From Planococcus citri (lineage: Eukaryota > Arthropoda > Insecta > Hemiptera > Pseudococcidae), in contig NC_088681.1 of the NCBI RefSeq assembly GCF_950023065.1, forward strand, positions 4,154,001-4,218,000: a stretch of DNA of 64,000 bases, read 5' to 3'. Positions within the stretch are counted from its first letter, which is position 1. The number at the start of each line of letters is the position of its first letter. Positions 1 to 13,049 of this stretch are shown here, one piece after another. The notes beneath the pieces were generated by a model. It saw only the letters and a program-made list of their open reading frames with translations. It was not told the origin of the DNA and searched no databases. The translations under genes were made by a program, and so were the position numbers.

Positions 1-1560
1 AAAATAACCATGAAAATCAATAAAAATTGCCAAAAAGTGACCATTTTCCATGGACTAGAAAAAGTGCATGCTCATTTGATAAAATCTCCACGAATCATGA
101 AATTTCATAACAAACGAGCCTAATATAATTAAAATTATGCATTCTGCATATTTTGCATATTTTTGTACATTTGGGCTTTTTCTTTTTTTTTTTTTTTTGC
201 ATATTTACTTACTTGCAAAATTTTTACAAAAACGGAAATTTTGAATATTTTTTTGGTTCAAAAAATCATAACACTGCTAAAATGTTATCAAAAAAATTTT
301 TCCCGGAGCATCGAAGCACCCATTTCATTTTTATTTTCATAAATTATGAATTTGTAAATGACTTTCTTTGCCTATTTCTTGAAAGGAAAAATAATTTATT
401 TTTCGATCACTATAAGTTCAATTTGTCTTGAATTAGCAGTTTTCGTGTTTTTCAGCTTGAAAATAATTTTCAGGAATACGTCACTCAGACTCAAATTTTA
501 GCATATTTTTTGCATAATTTAGGTAAAAAAAATTGCATAAAAAATTTCATATTATTTTCTCAATCTTTCTGCATAAAAATCCTAGCTCTAGTTACGATAT
601 CATAGTCTCCCCCCCCCCCCCCTACCCAAACCAACCGTGAAAATCGATCAAAATTACCAAAAAGTAATAAAATGAATTTTAGTACTTAAAAGGCCAAAGT
701 TACATGAAAAAGTGTTGAGAATTGATGTCAAAATAACATAAAAACCCACAAAAAACAGTAAAATTAATAAAAGTTCCAATTTTTTCAAATTCCACCAACA
801 TTTTGTTAGGTACTTTTTTATGATTTTGATCGATTTCAATGATTTTTCGAAGCTTTTACCTTCCATAAATTATACGATGTTAAACTATTTTGTAGGCTTT
901 TTAAAACAATTTTTACCTTAATTGTTCTGCAGTTTCATCAGTTTTTTGGTTTTTCCCATAATTAAAATCCATCGAAATGAGCAGAAAAACATGTAAAAGT
1001 TGAGGAAGGATAATTGAAAATCTTACAGAGAATTGCCTAGCACGTTTTGGAGGAGCTAATGAAGTATTAGAAAAAAAAATTGTCACAACCTAACAAAACG
1101 TAACTATTTATTTTTAGGCAAAATGCAGTGATTAGTATTCGTTGGAAATTTTCTGGAATAAAAACCTTCACAAAAACTGGACTTTTTTTAGTTTAATTCT
1201 AAGTTTTGAGTGAAGGTTTTTCCAATCGAAGTTTCGGTTTCAGTTTTTATCGAAAATCAATCGGTTTTTGGATGAGATTTATGTTATCAGGTTTTCCATT
1301 CGTGTTCATAGGCGTCTTAGATGATCTTACCTTTAGACTACTTAGATACTTAGTGAAAAACCATCAAGATGCCATGTTTTGGAAAAATTCATCTGTACTG
1401 AAACAATTCTTGCAAAAATTGTTTAATTTTCACCAAACTTTGAATTCTTTTCGAATGACAGCAGCACAAATGAAGAATCTGACAATCTTTTTGACATCAT
1501 GTCATAATATTTTTTAAATCCTAATCTCGAATTCCTCAAAACACCACATGCCCCATTTCA
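1..1560. other. AT-rich stretch without a recognised gene
   Basis: Very AT-rich DNA with degenerate 'aaaattgccaaaaag' wording, a poly-T tract near 182-198 and a run of 14 C at 609-622. The short open frames here are low in complexity and show no domain that I recognise. The same wording returns in degenerate arrays at 39.8-41.8 kb and 54.2-54.8 kb, so this is probably old repeat DNA. Confidence 0.5.
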
Positions 1561-3260
1561 CCCCAAAACTCTTCGTTGAGAAAAAAAATACGAATTTACT
1601 CAGCATTTCTGTCGAATGCATGGCTTCTCTGCATCACGAAATTAAAGTTATAACGAAGTTTTACCAACTATTATATGAAAACGAATACGCGTTAATTTGT
1701 CTCGGCCGTTTAATACATTGCTTTAATAACGACGAGGACTATAGCAGCACAGCATTGGAAAAAGTTTCCAGATGATAGAGGAGAAAATTTTGCACGTACT
1801 CGTCGTATTAGAGAAAAGCGAAGCTATACAAGAGCAGCCTGCGCCAACGCATCGAGAGGTGCAAATAATTGTTGGAAAATCTTATCTCGTCTTTTTATTC
1901 GCGGTATAATTATACTCGTACTACTACTACTACGAACACTCGAGCAGAAACGAATTCTGTAAATACACGAGAGTAGATATTAATGTTGCAAAATGTACTA
2001 CTGATGGTGAGATGAAGGCGCAGCAGGACGAGGTAATAAAAATTGTAAAGAAACGATTGTCGGAGACATAATAAAAGTATCGAGAGTACCTTTATTATAG
2101 GTACACAGGGCACACATACTCGTACAGGCAATATGAATGAAGGGAACGGAGATAGGGAGGTAGACCGGTAGCCGGTACAGTGAGCAGTGGAAAAGGGGGC
2201 AAAATATGTGTAAAAATTACACTGATACTGGATAATGATCACGATAAGCAGCACGAGCAGTAATATGCATATAAATACATAGTATACGTGTGTATCTGCA
2301 GTGTATGTAGAAGAAAACAACACTATCGAAATTATGTACTGTACTATAGGTACACTAATTAACGGGTATTGTAATGAAGACAGTTTTTTTTTTCTTATTC
2401 ACATGTGGCAACTATCACGGCAATTCGCAAAGCAACGATTATTTTTTCTTAAAAGGGAATTTACCATGCTCTCAAGTTCGAGTACGAGTATACAGTATTA
2501 TGAAATTCACGATACGCTGACTTAGAGACAGAAGAAAAACGTTTCAATTTACTTTGCTAGTGAGTATAGAGAATAAAGAAGCTGCGCAGGTTTTTTTCTT
2601 CTTCCATTAATTATTCCTCATCGTGGTTCGAGGTTACGAGGGTTTTTATTCGTCGTCGTTCGATTGTTTTTATTGACAGGTCCATTCGATATATACGACA
2701 ATAACGACCTCACTCGTGTGTTCATGAGAGAAGGATTTGGTTTGGTGTACGTGTAATATATAACATTGCGTGACTGCGAGTGCGAGTAGACGACTCACAA
2801 CGGATACTGGACATTATGTAAGAGTATTATGAAGATAAAACCAAACACAGAATTGTTTTAAAGCTCTTCGCTGTAATCGTCGAAATGATCTCCTCATCTT
2901 TGGAAGATGTTCGACGCGTCAAATGACCCCAAGTCACGTGTGCTGTCTAGTTCACAATGTGTGATAAGAAAAGAGAAAAATAACATCGCGTTTATAACAG
3001 TGATTTCATCGGTATACGCGAGTACGTAATGCGAGTTGTTCGCCGAAGTTGACAGTGAGTCGTTTGTCAATGAAGGTAAAATCTAGGAAAATCCTTACTG
3101 GTGAAATTACTCCAGATAGGAATCGAAACGAGCGTGAGTTTTCGTCAAATGGTAGCAGAGCGTGGTTTTTGTGACGAAATTCAATCGAGAACTGCCTTTT
3201 CCAGTGTTTTAGGTATTTTTAGAACAATTGCATTGGTTTTAGTCTCAACTTTTCACAATT
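1561..3260. other. Unique-looking non-coding block
   Basis: A block with more CG dinucleotides than its neighbours and repeated TACTCGTA/TACGAGTA words (for example near 1912, 2119 and 2477). I see no gene, RNA or repeat in it. It is one of about a dozen such blocks that alternate with repeats and may be intronic or intergenic. Confidence 0.4.
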
Positions 3261-3269
3261 TTTCGAAAT

Positions 3270-4680
3270 GTTGGCCCCTTGTTTGGGGCACAGTGGGGTA
3301 TCGAGGAGTTGGACCCGAAAAATAAGTTCATATTCGTACTCAGCGACCTCGAAAACATAGCATTCGATATATCACTCGACTTTTTACGATTTTTCATAAT
3401 ATTGACCCCCCCTCCCCTCAAGGGGCATACAAGGGCTTTGAGGGATTGGACCCAGAAAATAAGTTCAAATTCGTACTCAGCGATCTCTAAAACATGCAAT
3501 TCGATATATCACTCGATTTTTCATCATTTTCAGAATTTTGAACCCCCCCCCCTGGGCACAGAAGGGCTTTGAGGGGTTGGACCCAAGAAATAAACTCATA
3601 TTCGTACTCTGCGACCTCGAAAACATGCCATTCGATATATCACTCGAATTTTAACGATTTTTCAAAATTTGACCTCCCTCCCCATTTGAGGCAAAGAAGG
3701 GCTTTGAGGGATCGGACCGAAAAAATAAGTTCATATTCGTACTCAACGACCTCGAAAACATACCATTCGATATATCACTCGACTTTTCACGATTTTTTGA
3801 AATTTTGACCCCCCCCCCTCCCCGCCTCTTTTGGGGGTACAGAAAGGCTTTGAGGGATTGGACCGAAAAAATAAGTCCATATTCGTACTCAACGACCTCG
3901 AAAACATACCATTCGATATATCACTCGACTTTTCACGATTTTTCGAAATTTTGACCCCCCGCCTCTTTTGCGGTACAGAAAGGCTTTGAGGGATTGGACC
4001 GAAAAAATAAGTCCATATTCGTACTCAACGACCTCGAAAACTTTCCATTCGATATATCACTCGATTTTTCACAATTTTTCAAAATTTTGACCCCCCCCCC
4101 TTTGGGGTACAGAAGGGCTGTGAGGGGTTGGAACCAAAAAACAAGTTCATATTCGTACTCAATGACCTCGAAAACATACCATTCGATATATCACTCGACT
4201 TTTCACGATTTTTCAAAATTTGACCCCCTCTTCAACCATTTGGGGCACAAAATGGCTTCGAGGGATTGGACCGAAAAAATAAGTTCATATTCGTACTCAA
4301 CGACCTCGAAAACATACCATTCGATAAATCACTCGACTTTTTACAATTTTTCAAAATTTTGACCCTCCCCTCCCCCCCCCCCCTTTGGAACATAGGAAGG
4401 CTTTGAGGGGTTGGACTCAAAAAATAAGTTTATATTCGTACTCAGCGACATCGAAAACATACCATTCAATGTATCACTCAATTTTTCAAAATTTTGACCT
4501 CCCCCCCTCCCCCTTTGGGAGCATAGAAAGGCTTTGAGGGGTTGGAACCAAAAAACAAGTTCATATTCGTACTCAGCGATCTCGAAAACATACCAATCGA
4601 TATATTACTCGATTTTTCACGAGTTTTCAAAATTTTGACCCCCCCTCTTTTAGGGCACAGAAGGGATGTGAGGGTTGGTA
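3270..4680 (+). repeat. Tandem array, ten units of 131-146 bp
   Basis: The word AAGTTCATATTCGTACTC, or a close variant, recurs at about 3324, 3461, 3592, 3727, 3873, 4009, 4143, 4281, 4426 and 4557, giving spacings of 131-146 bp. Each unit also holds GAAAACATACCATTCGATAT, then CACTCGACTTTTCACGATTT, then a run of C of variable length, then 'GGCTTTGAGGG'. The spacing differences come mostly from the C run, which suggests slippage. The open frames across the array are by-products of the repeat. A diverged three-unit array of the same kind lies at 18390-18790, and single degenerate relatives occur near 58000. Confidence 0.9.
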
Positions 4681-4689
4681 TTCGTATTC

Positions 4690-7330
4690 AGGAACCTTCA
4701 GCCACATTTTTAAAATTCTTTGATTGGTGCTTTGTAAGCCACTTCGATCAATCACAGATCAATTTTTTCAAAATCAGTTTCTGCCGGTTCAAAACCGAAG
4801 ATTTTTCCAGCAATTATAGCGAATTTTCCAAATTTTCGATGATGAAATCGCTGGAGAAATATAGTTTTGGAAAAATAGCGTGTAATCGATCAATCAAGTC
4901 ACTACGAGATCGAGTGCTCCTAAATGGAAAACTACAAAAAAATTGGTCCTTTTCAAAAACCTTTGATTTATGAATTGGAAATAAACACTCTGTTTTGAGG
5001 CATATGAGACTTCTGTAAGTTAATAGTACTTATTATGTCAAAAAATTCGTACAATTCACAGTCAATTTTATGTTCGTAGTTCAATTTGAAAATTCTCTTG
5101 AAACCAATTCGTCGAAAATATTCGTCGCTTTTATAATTTCTCAGATTGGGGTACGAGATTTTCTCAATTAAGTTAAGGCCTTTTTCTCGACGATGAAATT
5201 GGAGGTCAATTCGATATAACTCGTATGATAATAAGAAGTTACACGATTGTGATTTCCCTAAAACCTGTTGAGTCGTTTTTAATCGATTCGTTTCAAAGAT
5301 ATGCGACGATCATCGAGTTCATTGTTCAGATTTCGTAGAAAAATGATAATCTTTTACTGAATGAAAATATTTACGTATATAGAATCACGTATTCTCGCTC
5401 TTCTTTCAAGTACTCGTCGTAAGTATGAATAAAATAAATTTTAATAAAAATTGGAATTCTGTCTTATTCGTCGATTTTTCTGGATAGAGAATTGTCATCG
5501 AATGATCGTTAAGTTGAAATTTATACGTAGATTTTCGATTCTCAGAAAAACAGTCATTTACTTTATTCAAAAGTTCTCAAAAAAAATCAACGAATTCGGT
5601 AAAATTGATTAGAATTAGTTGGTGAAAAAATCGTTATTTTAACCGGAATACGATGCATTTATTTTTTCTCTATTAATAAATTAGAACTTATAAATAACGA
5701 GTCGATTATACACGTCTATCAAAATATTACCACCGGAAATGGAAAATATTTCAATTTGGACCCTAAACTGATCCATAGAAGAGAGGAGGAAGAAGTTTGA
5801 AGGACTGAAATATTTATAATCTAGCATTGTCTACGAGTACACTGAAACTTCGGTGGTACATATTTCTCACTACCACCTGTATACCATTTACGTCATCGTC
5901 ACCACTCTGTCCTATTTCTATAATATACGAGTAAAATAAAAGTTATCGAAATACGAACTCGTCAATAATATGGTGTGACAACCCCTTTGTTTCATCGTCG
6001 TCATCGTCGTCGTAGCAGGGTTAATAAAGACAGAAACAAAAAAAGGACGTTGAAAAAAAATACAAATAAAAACAAACCTCCCCTCTCGTCCCCTCTTGAC
6101 TACACCAGTGTAAATAAACAGAAAAAAGTTGGACTAAACTAAAGGTCGAAAATGTATACTTATTTGAAATACACCATATATACGATACTCCTACCGCACC
6201 CAGCAAACTTTATAATTCCCACATTCGACGTGCCTACCAATAAAACCAATTGCTAAAAAGTTGATTGCATGTTTGCGTTTTTTTTTTGTTTTTTTTTTTT
6301 TTTGAAAACCTTTCAAATTTTCGAAAAGTTTTGCTTCTTTTATCATTGTGTCTGATACGCAAGTGGTTTTTACAATTGAAGTAGTTCAGTTTATTGCGTA
6401 GGCCTAATAGCTAAATAGCGAATGAAAAATTTAAAAACCGTTTTAGTTCTTCGATAATTATTGCTCGGTTGAGTGCTGATAAATTTTTCAAATTAAAGTT
6501 TTCTTTCTGTAAGGTCTTTTTTTTGTGCTGTTTTAATGGCATAATCGCGACGAATTGTGGAAAATTATACGAGTAAGTAATTTGTCTCGTCGATGCTTTC
6601 TTATGAGATGACTTGGCTTATAGACTTTTCCAATCGTCGATTTGAAATTTTTCGTATCGAAATGTCGTTTCAATTGCAGTTCACACTAGCTGAATTTCGT
6701 GGTTTTAGCATTTTCAGTTTTAAGGAAATTATAATGTTTTTAAAAATGGGAATGAGCCCCGAGCGAGGTGAGGACAAGAGCTCTCGAAAATTCGACAAAT
6801 TTTGGGTGAAAATTTTTTGATATTTTGGCAGAATTTCTGGCAGTTTTGACTAAAATGCTTTGGAAAGGCCCCCCTTTTTTTTGGAAAATTTCAAAAAGTC
6901 TATTTTAGTACTTGCCAACTTTGTTTAAAAAAAGTGGTTGCAATTCATTTTTATGATGCACAAATATTTGAATGCATCGAGATGCGTTTATTGAGGGGTT
7001 ATCTTAGTGATCATGGGAGACAGGTAGAAGTTCTCACTTATACCTAGTGAGTAAAAATGTACCAGCAAAGAGTTTGGCTGAGCATAGAGATCTCAGTCGT
7101 TTTAAGTTTGTGCTGCGGTGAAGTGCCTGTGCTTGTTGCTGCTATTTTCCCTGGGTGGTTACTGAAGATATACCTATTACCTATTCCACTGACACTATAC
7201 TGATGATCACAATTACGAGTTGAAATATTACGTGAATACATAAGTTATCTTACTGATTGTGAGTACACTGATTCATGAATACTTGTTTATTATAGGCCTT
7301 ATTTACTTGGTTGCATGATATTTTGGTACA
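4690..7330. other. Non-coding block, nothing recognised
   Basis: The first 300 bases are diverged repeat-like DNA running off the array. The rest is unique-looking, with a CGTCGTC/CATCGTC microsatellite at 5993-6015 and a poly-T tract at about 6276-6303. I could not identify any coding domain, RNA gene or paired element end in it. Confidence 0.4.
5993..6015. repeat. CGT/CAT trinucleotide microsatellite
   Basis: A short run of CATCGTCGTCATCGTCGTCG type. Similar ACG runs lie at 50145-50163. Confidence 0.8.
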
Positions 7331-7338
7331 GTATGCGT

Positions 7339-8298
7339 TAGGGTGACAATGGAAAAAAAATTTTGGATTTTTGAATACAGCACACCTGAAATGAGGTGTC
7401 AAAAAATGATTCCCAAAGTTTCATCCCTCTAACTTAATTTTAACCCGTGCCGCAATGGCTCCAAAGTTTGGAACGTAACGTCCAAGCGTGACCTTACAAC
7501 TGAGTTACAAGTCTCACGGTGGCGCGTGGTGGAGAAATCGTTGAGTACACGCTACATGTACGAATTGCAATAGAGTAAGGATACCCTGTATTTATTTTTC
7601 TGTTGGTAATGTTGATGTTTTTTATTCATCACAAGCTAACTCTTAAACACTTTTAAAATTATATTTTCTACAAAAAAACACTACTTTTTAATTTTTTTCT
7701 GCCCTGAGAAAAAATTGATATTCTAACGCAATTCTGTTCTAGTCTTTGTAGGTTTCTTCATACCAGAAGGTTACAATGATATAAAATTCACTTATTATAC
7801 TTATCCAATATTTCTTCACTCACCATCCATGTCCAATGGCCAACATTTACCTTATATACTAGCTAGAAACTAATCCCACGCACAAAAACGTGCGTTAAAG
7901 GCTCGATCTTTTTCCACAGCAAAATAAAATAGAAAAATCAGGTTTTTTTGCCAAAAATATAATTTAACAAATGTTTTAAGAGTTAGCTTGTGACGAAAAA
8001 AAAACACATCAAATTATCACCATAAAAAAATGTGGTGTGTCCTTATTGTTAGTCTATTGCAGTTTGTACATGTAGCGCGTACTCAACAATTTCACCACCA
8101 CGCGTCGCCGTGAGACTTGTAAGGTCGCGCTCGGACGTTAAGTTCCAAACTTCGGAGCCATTGCGGCATGGGTTAAAATCAAGTTGGAGGGATGAAACTT
8201 TGGGGATCAGTTTTTGATACCTTATAGCACATTTTTCAGGTGTACTGTAAAAAAAATAATGAGAAAATTTTTTCCCTGTGTATTTCATTATCACCCTA
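7339..8298. mobile_element. Foldback MITE with about 320 bp inverted repeats, hAT-like
   Basis: The element starts TAGGGTGACAATG and ends CATTATCACCCTA. It is flanked by GTATGCGT (7331-7338) and GTATGTGT (8299-8306), an 8 bp target duplication with one mismatch. The left arm (7339 to about 7660) pairs with the right arm (about 7970-8298): for example GCAATGGCTCCAAAGTTTGG on the left matches the complement of CCAAACTTCGGAGCCATTGC on the right. The loop of about 300 bp holds no transposase. The open frame at 8049-8318 on the minus strand lies inside the right arm and is not convincing as a gene. An 8 bp duplication with a TAGGG end fits the hAT superfamily. The whole unit is 960 bp and non-autonomous. 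Confidence 0.85.
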
Positions 8299-8319
8299 GT
8301 ATGTGTGCAAAGCACCAAG

Positions 8320-9020
8320 ATATTAATTTAATTAGGATTAGGACAGTGATTTTGCTTTAGAACAGTGTTAGCTTTTATTAGGCGCATTGTAAGCCTTGTC
8401 AGTGAGTCATGACCCTGTGGGGGACTCAAAGGGGTACTACTATGCGGTATGTGTGACGAGCATTGACTTAACAGTCTTGAACATAGTTCATCAGTTAGTT
8501 GAGGTTTGGCTTCTGCACATGCCGGAATCTGAAAAATGACATCATACCAGGTGATGATGTTATACCTCCCACACCCCCATGTATCCATACCAGTTTGGTA
8601 TAATGTCACAACAGAGCTGGCGCATACGCAGCCGCAGATCACAACCCTTGACTTGCAATGTTCAAGTTATGGGCTGCTAGCAGTCTATATCTAAAAAGTC
8701 AATGGCGACGAGCCATACTGGCAACGATGTGGTCCTCGCGGATAAATCTGGGTTTGGTGCCTAGGGCGTCTTTAGTACGATGTTGCTAGTTGACCATTAA
8801 GGATCATTCCATTATGCTGGCACTGATGGGTGAACCAAGGGTCAACATCTCCCACTCGGGTCCAAAGCAACCCCATGGTTGGTCATCACTGAGATGGTGG
8901 GACCTGAGGCGGAGGTCTTTGAGTTTTGAGTTTTATTTATTGAAGAGATTATTCACAGATTTCTGATCTTTCCATCCAAGTTCCAGCCAAGCCAGAACTC
9001 CAGACCTGACAACCTCAATA
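8320..9020 (-). mobile_element. Probable retroelement remnant hosting a MITE
   Basis: Outside the MITE at 8461-8704, the sequence is more complex than the repeats around it. On the minus strand it ends with AATAAATAAAACTC near 8930, like the 3' end of a LINE. Conceptual translation gives only decayed frames with stops, and I cannot name a domain. This assignment is weak. It could also be a fragment of a DNA transposon. Confidence 0.3.
8461..8704. mobile_element. MITE with CATTGAC ends, copy 1
   Basis: This 244 bp element starts CATTGACTT and ends AAAAAGTCAATG. It is flanked by GTGACGAG (8453-8460) and GCGACGAG (8705-8712), an 8 bp duplication with one mismatch. A second copy at 52357-53157 has the same ends, its own exact 8 bp duplication, and shares internal words such as TCTTGAACATAGTT and GGGCTGCTAGCAGTC. 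Two independent insertions with the same borders make the element ends reliable. It contains no coding region. Confidence 0.85.
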
Positions 9021-9086
9021 ATTGATTGATTGATTATCGAATATTGATTAGGTATCGATGTTTATTGCATATTTAGCGAATTTATC

Positions 9087-10790
9087 AGTGTTGCAAGAGT
9101 GGAGTAAGAGTAGGAGTAAGGAGTGCAAGGAGTGAGATTTTTTGAAAGGAGTAGGAGGGTAATTCTCAAAAATTTGGCAAATTTCTGTCCCAAGACAATT
9201 TCTAGCAATTTCTTCAAAAGTATACAAGATATGTGAATTTTGTTTTCAGAACTTGATTCAATACCACTGGGGCATCTATTTAACTATTTAAATCTGTTTG
9301 GACTCCTTCCCCCTCCCCGCCTGGAATCGCATGAATGACCAAAAGTTCCTATAGTCATGTCCTGTCCCAGCACACGTTTTTTTTCAATCCCGTTTTTATG
9401 ATACAAATATGCATTTTATCAAAAAAACTGAAGGATACAAAATTGTTCTAGGGGAAATTTTCTACATTTTGAGGCTATCAGTTGAACTCAAAACGTTTAT
9501 TAAATACCTTTAAAGGGGGTTCAAAGTCTGTCCCCGACTTTATGTCCATCGCCGTGTTCATTTTTCAGATTTTTTTTTTTACCATTTTACAAATATTTTT
9601 TAACGTGGATAAATGATCACACTGATTCAAATGATTAATAAGAATGCTATCCACATTTCAAAAGTGGAATGTGAATTAATTTAGCTCGTCAAAAATTGAA
9701 ACTCATGTGAAATATGTACATGTCTCAAATTCAACTTCCATAGTCGTGTCTCAATATTTTTGAGGTAATCAGGGTGTCTACCAGGTCGCTATAACGTTAA
9801 AAGTCGCGAAAAGTCGCGATTTTGAAAATAGGGCGCTAAAGTCGCGAAAAGGTCGCGATTTTCGCCAAAAATACCAAAAAGTCGCTATAAATTGTCCAAA
9901 CTTCAAATTTTAAAAACTTTTCTTATTTTTAGTTAATGGCGATTTGGAAATTTTTTTTTTGGGGGGGGGAGGTACTTTTAACTGAAAAAAAGTCGCTAAA
10001 AGTCGCAAAAAAAAGTCGCGAAAAGTCGCTATTTTTGAAAATTAAATTTTGGTAGACACCCTGGTAATGTTGGGCTTTCTGTCCGAAAACAAGTATACAA
10101 ATATTTAAGGGGTGTGTACTGTTACATTGATACAAAATATTTCATCAAATGATATTTTCCAATGCCCTTTTTTTCGAGATTTTCACATATTTCGCCTGCA
10201 TAATTTTTTCCTCGTCGCGTCGTGTCTTTTAGAAGTCTTAAACCCTTCCCTCCCACTACCCCAGGGGGGATTGATTGAGACAAATACCAAAAATGAGGTC
10301 GAGGGTATGTATATTTATGAGTCCAATTTTGAAAATTTCAAAAAAGTGTGTTTTTAAAAATTTTCAAAATAAAAAAAAAAAAAATATTGAAATTTGCCAA
10401 ATTTTTGAGAATTACCCAGGAGTGGAGTTGGAGTGTTGCCAAATCAAAACTCCTTACTCCTCTTTTTTTTCTAATTTTGTGACCAATTACATCAAAATGT
10501 TGCTGTTACTCACGTATATTCAATTCTTTTATTTGTTTATTTTACTGTTTTTCTCATTAGTTACCGCCAATGATATTATTATTATTTATTTTATCAATTA
10601 TTGATAATATACTTTTACCATCTTACACCTTTAATTTATGGATATAATCAATCACTCAATATCCATAGAGTCAAAATTCCTAAAATAATGAAAAATTATG
10701 GGAGTAAGGAGTGGAGTAAGAGTGTTGACAGTTCTTTTAGAGTAAAAAGCACTCCTCCGGAGTGCTCATCTTCCTGGACAAGTGTTTTCT
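9087..10790. mobile_element. Probable composite repeat with GGAGTAAG motifs
   Basis: The left end holds CAGTGTTGCAAGAGTGGAGT and reiterated GGAGTAAGGAGT words. GGTAATTCTCAAAAATTTGG (from about 9161) is inverted at about 10396-10415, and more GGAGTAAGGAGTGGAGTAAG lies near 10700-10720. This suggests an old hAT-like element with sub-terminal motif reiteration that was later entered by the MITE at 9770-10063. The right border is not resolved, since I find no clean terminal repeat or target duplication. Confidence 0.4.
9770..10063. mobile_element. MITE with CAGGGTGTCTACC ends and GTCGCGAAA motifs
   Basis: This 294 bp element begins CAGGGTGTCTACCA and ends TGGTAGACACCCTG, flanked by GTAAT on both sides (9765-9769 and 10064-10068). 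Inside the ends, AAAGTCGCGAAAAGTCGCG-type words are repeated on both sides, with GTCGCGA repeated within each arm. There is no coding capacity. The visible direct repeat is 5 bp, shorter than the 8 bp expected for hAT, so the superfamily is left open. Confidence 0.85.
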
Positions 10791-10794
10791 GAAG

Positions 10795-11110
10795 GCGGAG
10801 TCCTAAGGAACATTTCTAGCCTTGGTCCTCAAAAAAAAAGTGGCCCTACTTACAAAATGGCGGCCATTATGATTGACAGGTCAGCCGAAATCGCAGATTT
10901 TGTGTTCCAACGTAAGACTTGCAAGAAATTTTTTAAACCGTACAAAGGTAGATCGAAAGATCAGGCAAACATTTATCACCTGTGAAAATCTTTTTTTGGC
11001 AAGTGAGCTTTAGAATGTTCCTTTTGAGAAAGAAGTTGTCTCAGAAGATGGGGGGGGGGGTGGTTACGAGTATTCATATTGTCATTAGACTACCAAACAT
11101 GTCATTGTCA
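10795..11110. mobile_element. Short deletion copy of the large foldback family
   Basis: AAAATGGCGGCCATTATGAT followed by GACAGGTCAGCCGAAATCGC matches the left arm of the element at 13050-17280. Near 10990 it runs straight into the outer tip of a right arm (GCTTTAGAATGTTCCTTTTG, then a G run and TTCATATTGTCAT). The whole interior satellite is missing. The open frames that cross this region are by-products of the repeat. Confidence 0.7.
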
Positions 11111-13049
11111 GACATCGTCAGACGTTTGATGGGAATCCCAATACATCGATGTCCAGTCGTTTATCGAGTCGATTGCGATAGTAAAATAATTACCGAGGGA
11201 AAAAATTCCCTTTTAACCTAGTCCGAGTTGGCGCGTTTAAATTATATGATACGTATTTGTAGTTGAGACAGGTATACGAGTATCTACTGTATATACTGGC
11301 CTATGTATGTATGACGTATGCTCACCAGCATAGATAGTTAGATACACATATATGAAACAAGAAGCTGTTTACATATATAGAAAAAAATTACATAACTCAC
11401 TAATACGCTGGCACGCGTTCTCGCATATATATCGTATACTCTCACGCCTGCCTCGTTCTTCACCTCCATCATCTATTCCACCAGTATACATACTTACAAG
11501 TAGATAGATATTATACTATTTTATCAGCCACTATGCACTCGACTAGACAACATTCTAACAAAGGTAAAACGACGCTTAACATTTAACCTGCTGACTGGCG
11601 TACCTGCCTAAATGTAAACTGCTCAACTCTCGTAGAGTATATGCAAAACAATTTCTTCATTTCATCTCCGGAGAGCCTCACTTCTCCTTGGAAGCGTCAG
11701 AGGTTTTTAAACAACAGATAGAAAACAGCGTCGCGAAACAACACAGTACAGGGTAGCAAGTTGAGGGTTGAACATGCTACCCTCACACCCGACAACTGCT
11801 TACATAAAATTTCCAGCACAGTGTTGTAATTAAGTTAACGTTGATTAAGCGTCTCATCGTGCTTTCCACAATGAAACTCACTTCCACCAAAACCAGCAGT
11901 ATACAGTTTGCAAGGCCTACATGCTGAAAAATATGAAATTTTTCAGCCTTTTCAAAGGTATACAATGCACTCAAAATGAACGACGTCAATTCGAGTAAAC
12001 TGCCCATTAGCTCAACATTACTCAATATTTTTTTTAGCCTTTACAAATTACGTCCATGTTCAATAACTACCTCAACCTCCTATAGATCTTCTAACATTCG
12101 CTTTGATTAACTAACGTCTGCTAGGACAGCATTTCGCACATACTGGTTTAACTTGATTTTAGACTAGTAGCCGCGTTCTCTGCAGTTCTCTCGTAATAAA
12201 CATAAAACAAAGATAGGGCTAGAGGGGCATGGGCACAGCGGCGCTTATATGATGTCACAACTACGTCATCTACGTATAAACTACTTTGCCATACCATTAA
12301 GCCAATTACTTTCTACATAGGATGGGCATCTCCATCTCTACATAGCTCCATGGTCTTATGATGGTCGTCGGATCAACTTTTATTCATACTTACCGCAGAA
12401 CAACAGTTTTTGGCAATTCCCCCCCCCTCCTCGTATGTGTCTATCGACTGTAACGATAACGCGTTCCGCGTCGTTTCGTGTTCTGTAGAAAATTACGACG
12501 AGTAATACGAAATCGGAGCCTAGTCACCACATTAATAAAATCTGTTCAAAGATATGTGTACTATAAGGAAGGATATTTTTCTTACAGGCGAAGCAAAATG
12601 TCATCGTCACACGCAGTACGTGATTTCGTTATGCTCTTTATATACTCCCTGTCGTCATTGATCGTAAAAGCTTATAGGATACGAGTTACGAGCTATCGAA
12701 GCTTGTAAGCGAAAATTTTCTATCACGTATGTACACTTTGTTGACTGAAAACAACCCCTCCTCTCCTACACCTTTACTGCCCTTGATAAATTACCCGTCA
12801 ACAATGTCAACAATTACGCGACACTGTATAAGCATTTAGATATATACAGCACGTTGCTCGCTTACATAGCTACTGTGTTTGAATTATCTATATAGCACGA
12901 ATACAATGTACGAGTATGTGCACTTACAGTACGTGTAACTGAGTAAAAATACTCGTTCGTTGGCTTCGTTAGCTCATGCAGGAGTGCGGAAGTCGTATCG
13001 AGCACCCTTGTTACAGTTGTTACTTACCTAATGAAAACACAAGGAGTTT
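11111..13049. other. Unique-looking non-coding block
   Basis: About 1.9 kb with normal complexity, many TATACGAGTA/ACTCGTA words and no recognised coding domain. Short open frames at 11783-12025 (minus) and 12478-12708 (plus) have no motif that I know and no convincing splice or start context. Confidence 0.4.

Noticed and set aside
3245..4973. Frames with NKFIFVLSDLENI-type repeats on both strands
   Set aside because: They follow the 131-146 bp array unit and are not proteins.
7339..7341. TA target duplication (Tc1/mariner) for the 7.3-8.3 kb element
   Set aside because: Ends TAGGGTG...CACCCTA with an 8 bp GTATGYGT duplication explain the borders better than a bare TA.
8049..8318. 89-residue minus-strand frame
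   Set aside because: It lies almost wholly within the right inverted arm of the MITE at 7339-8298, and the left arm copy is frameshifted.
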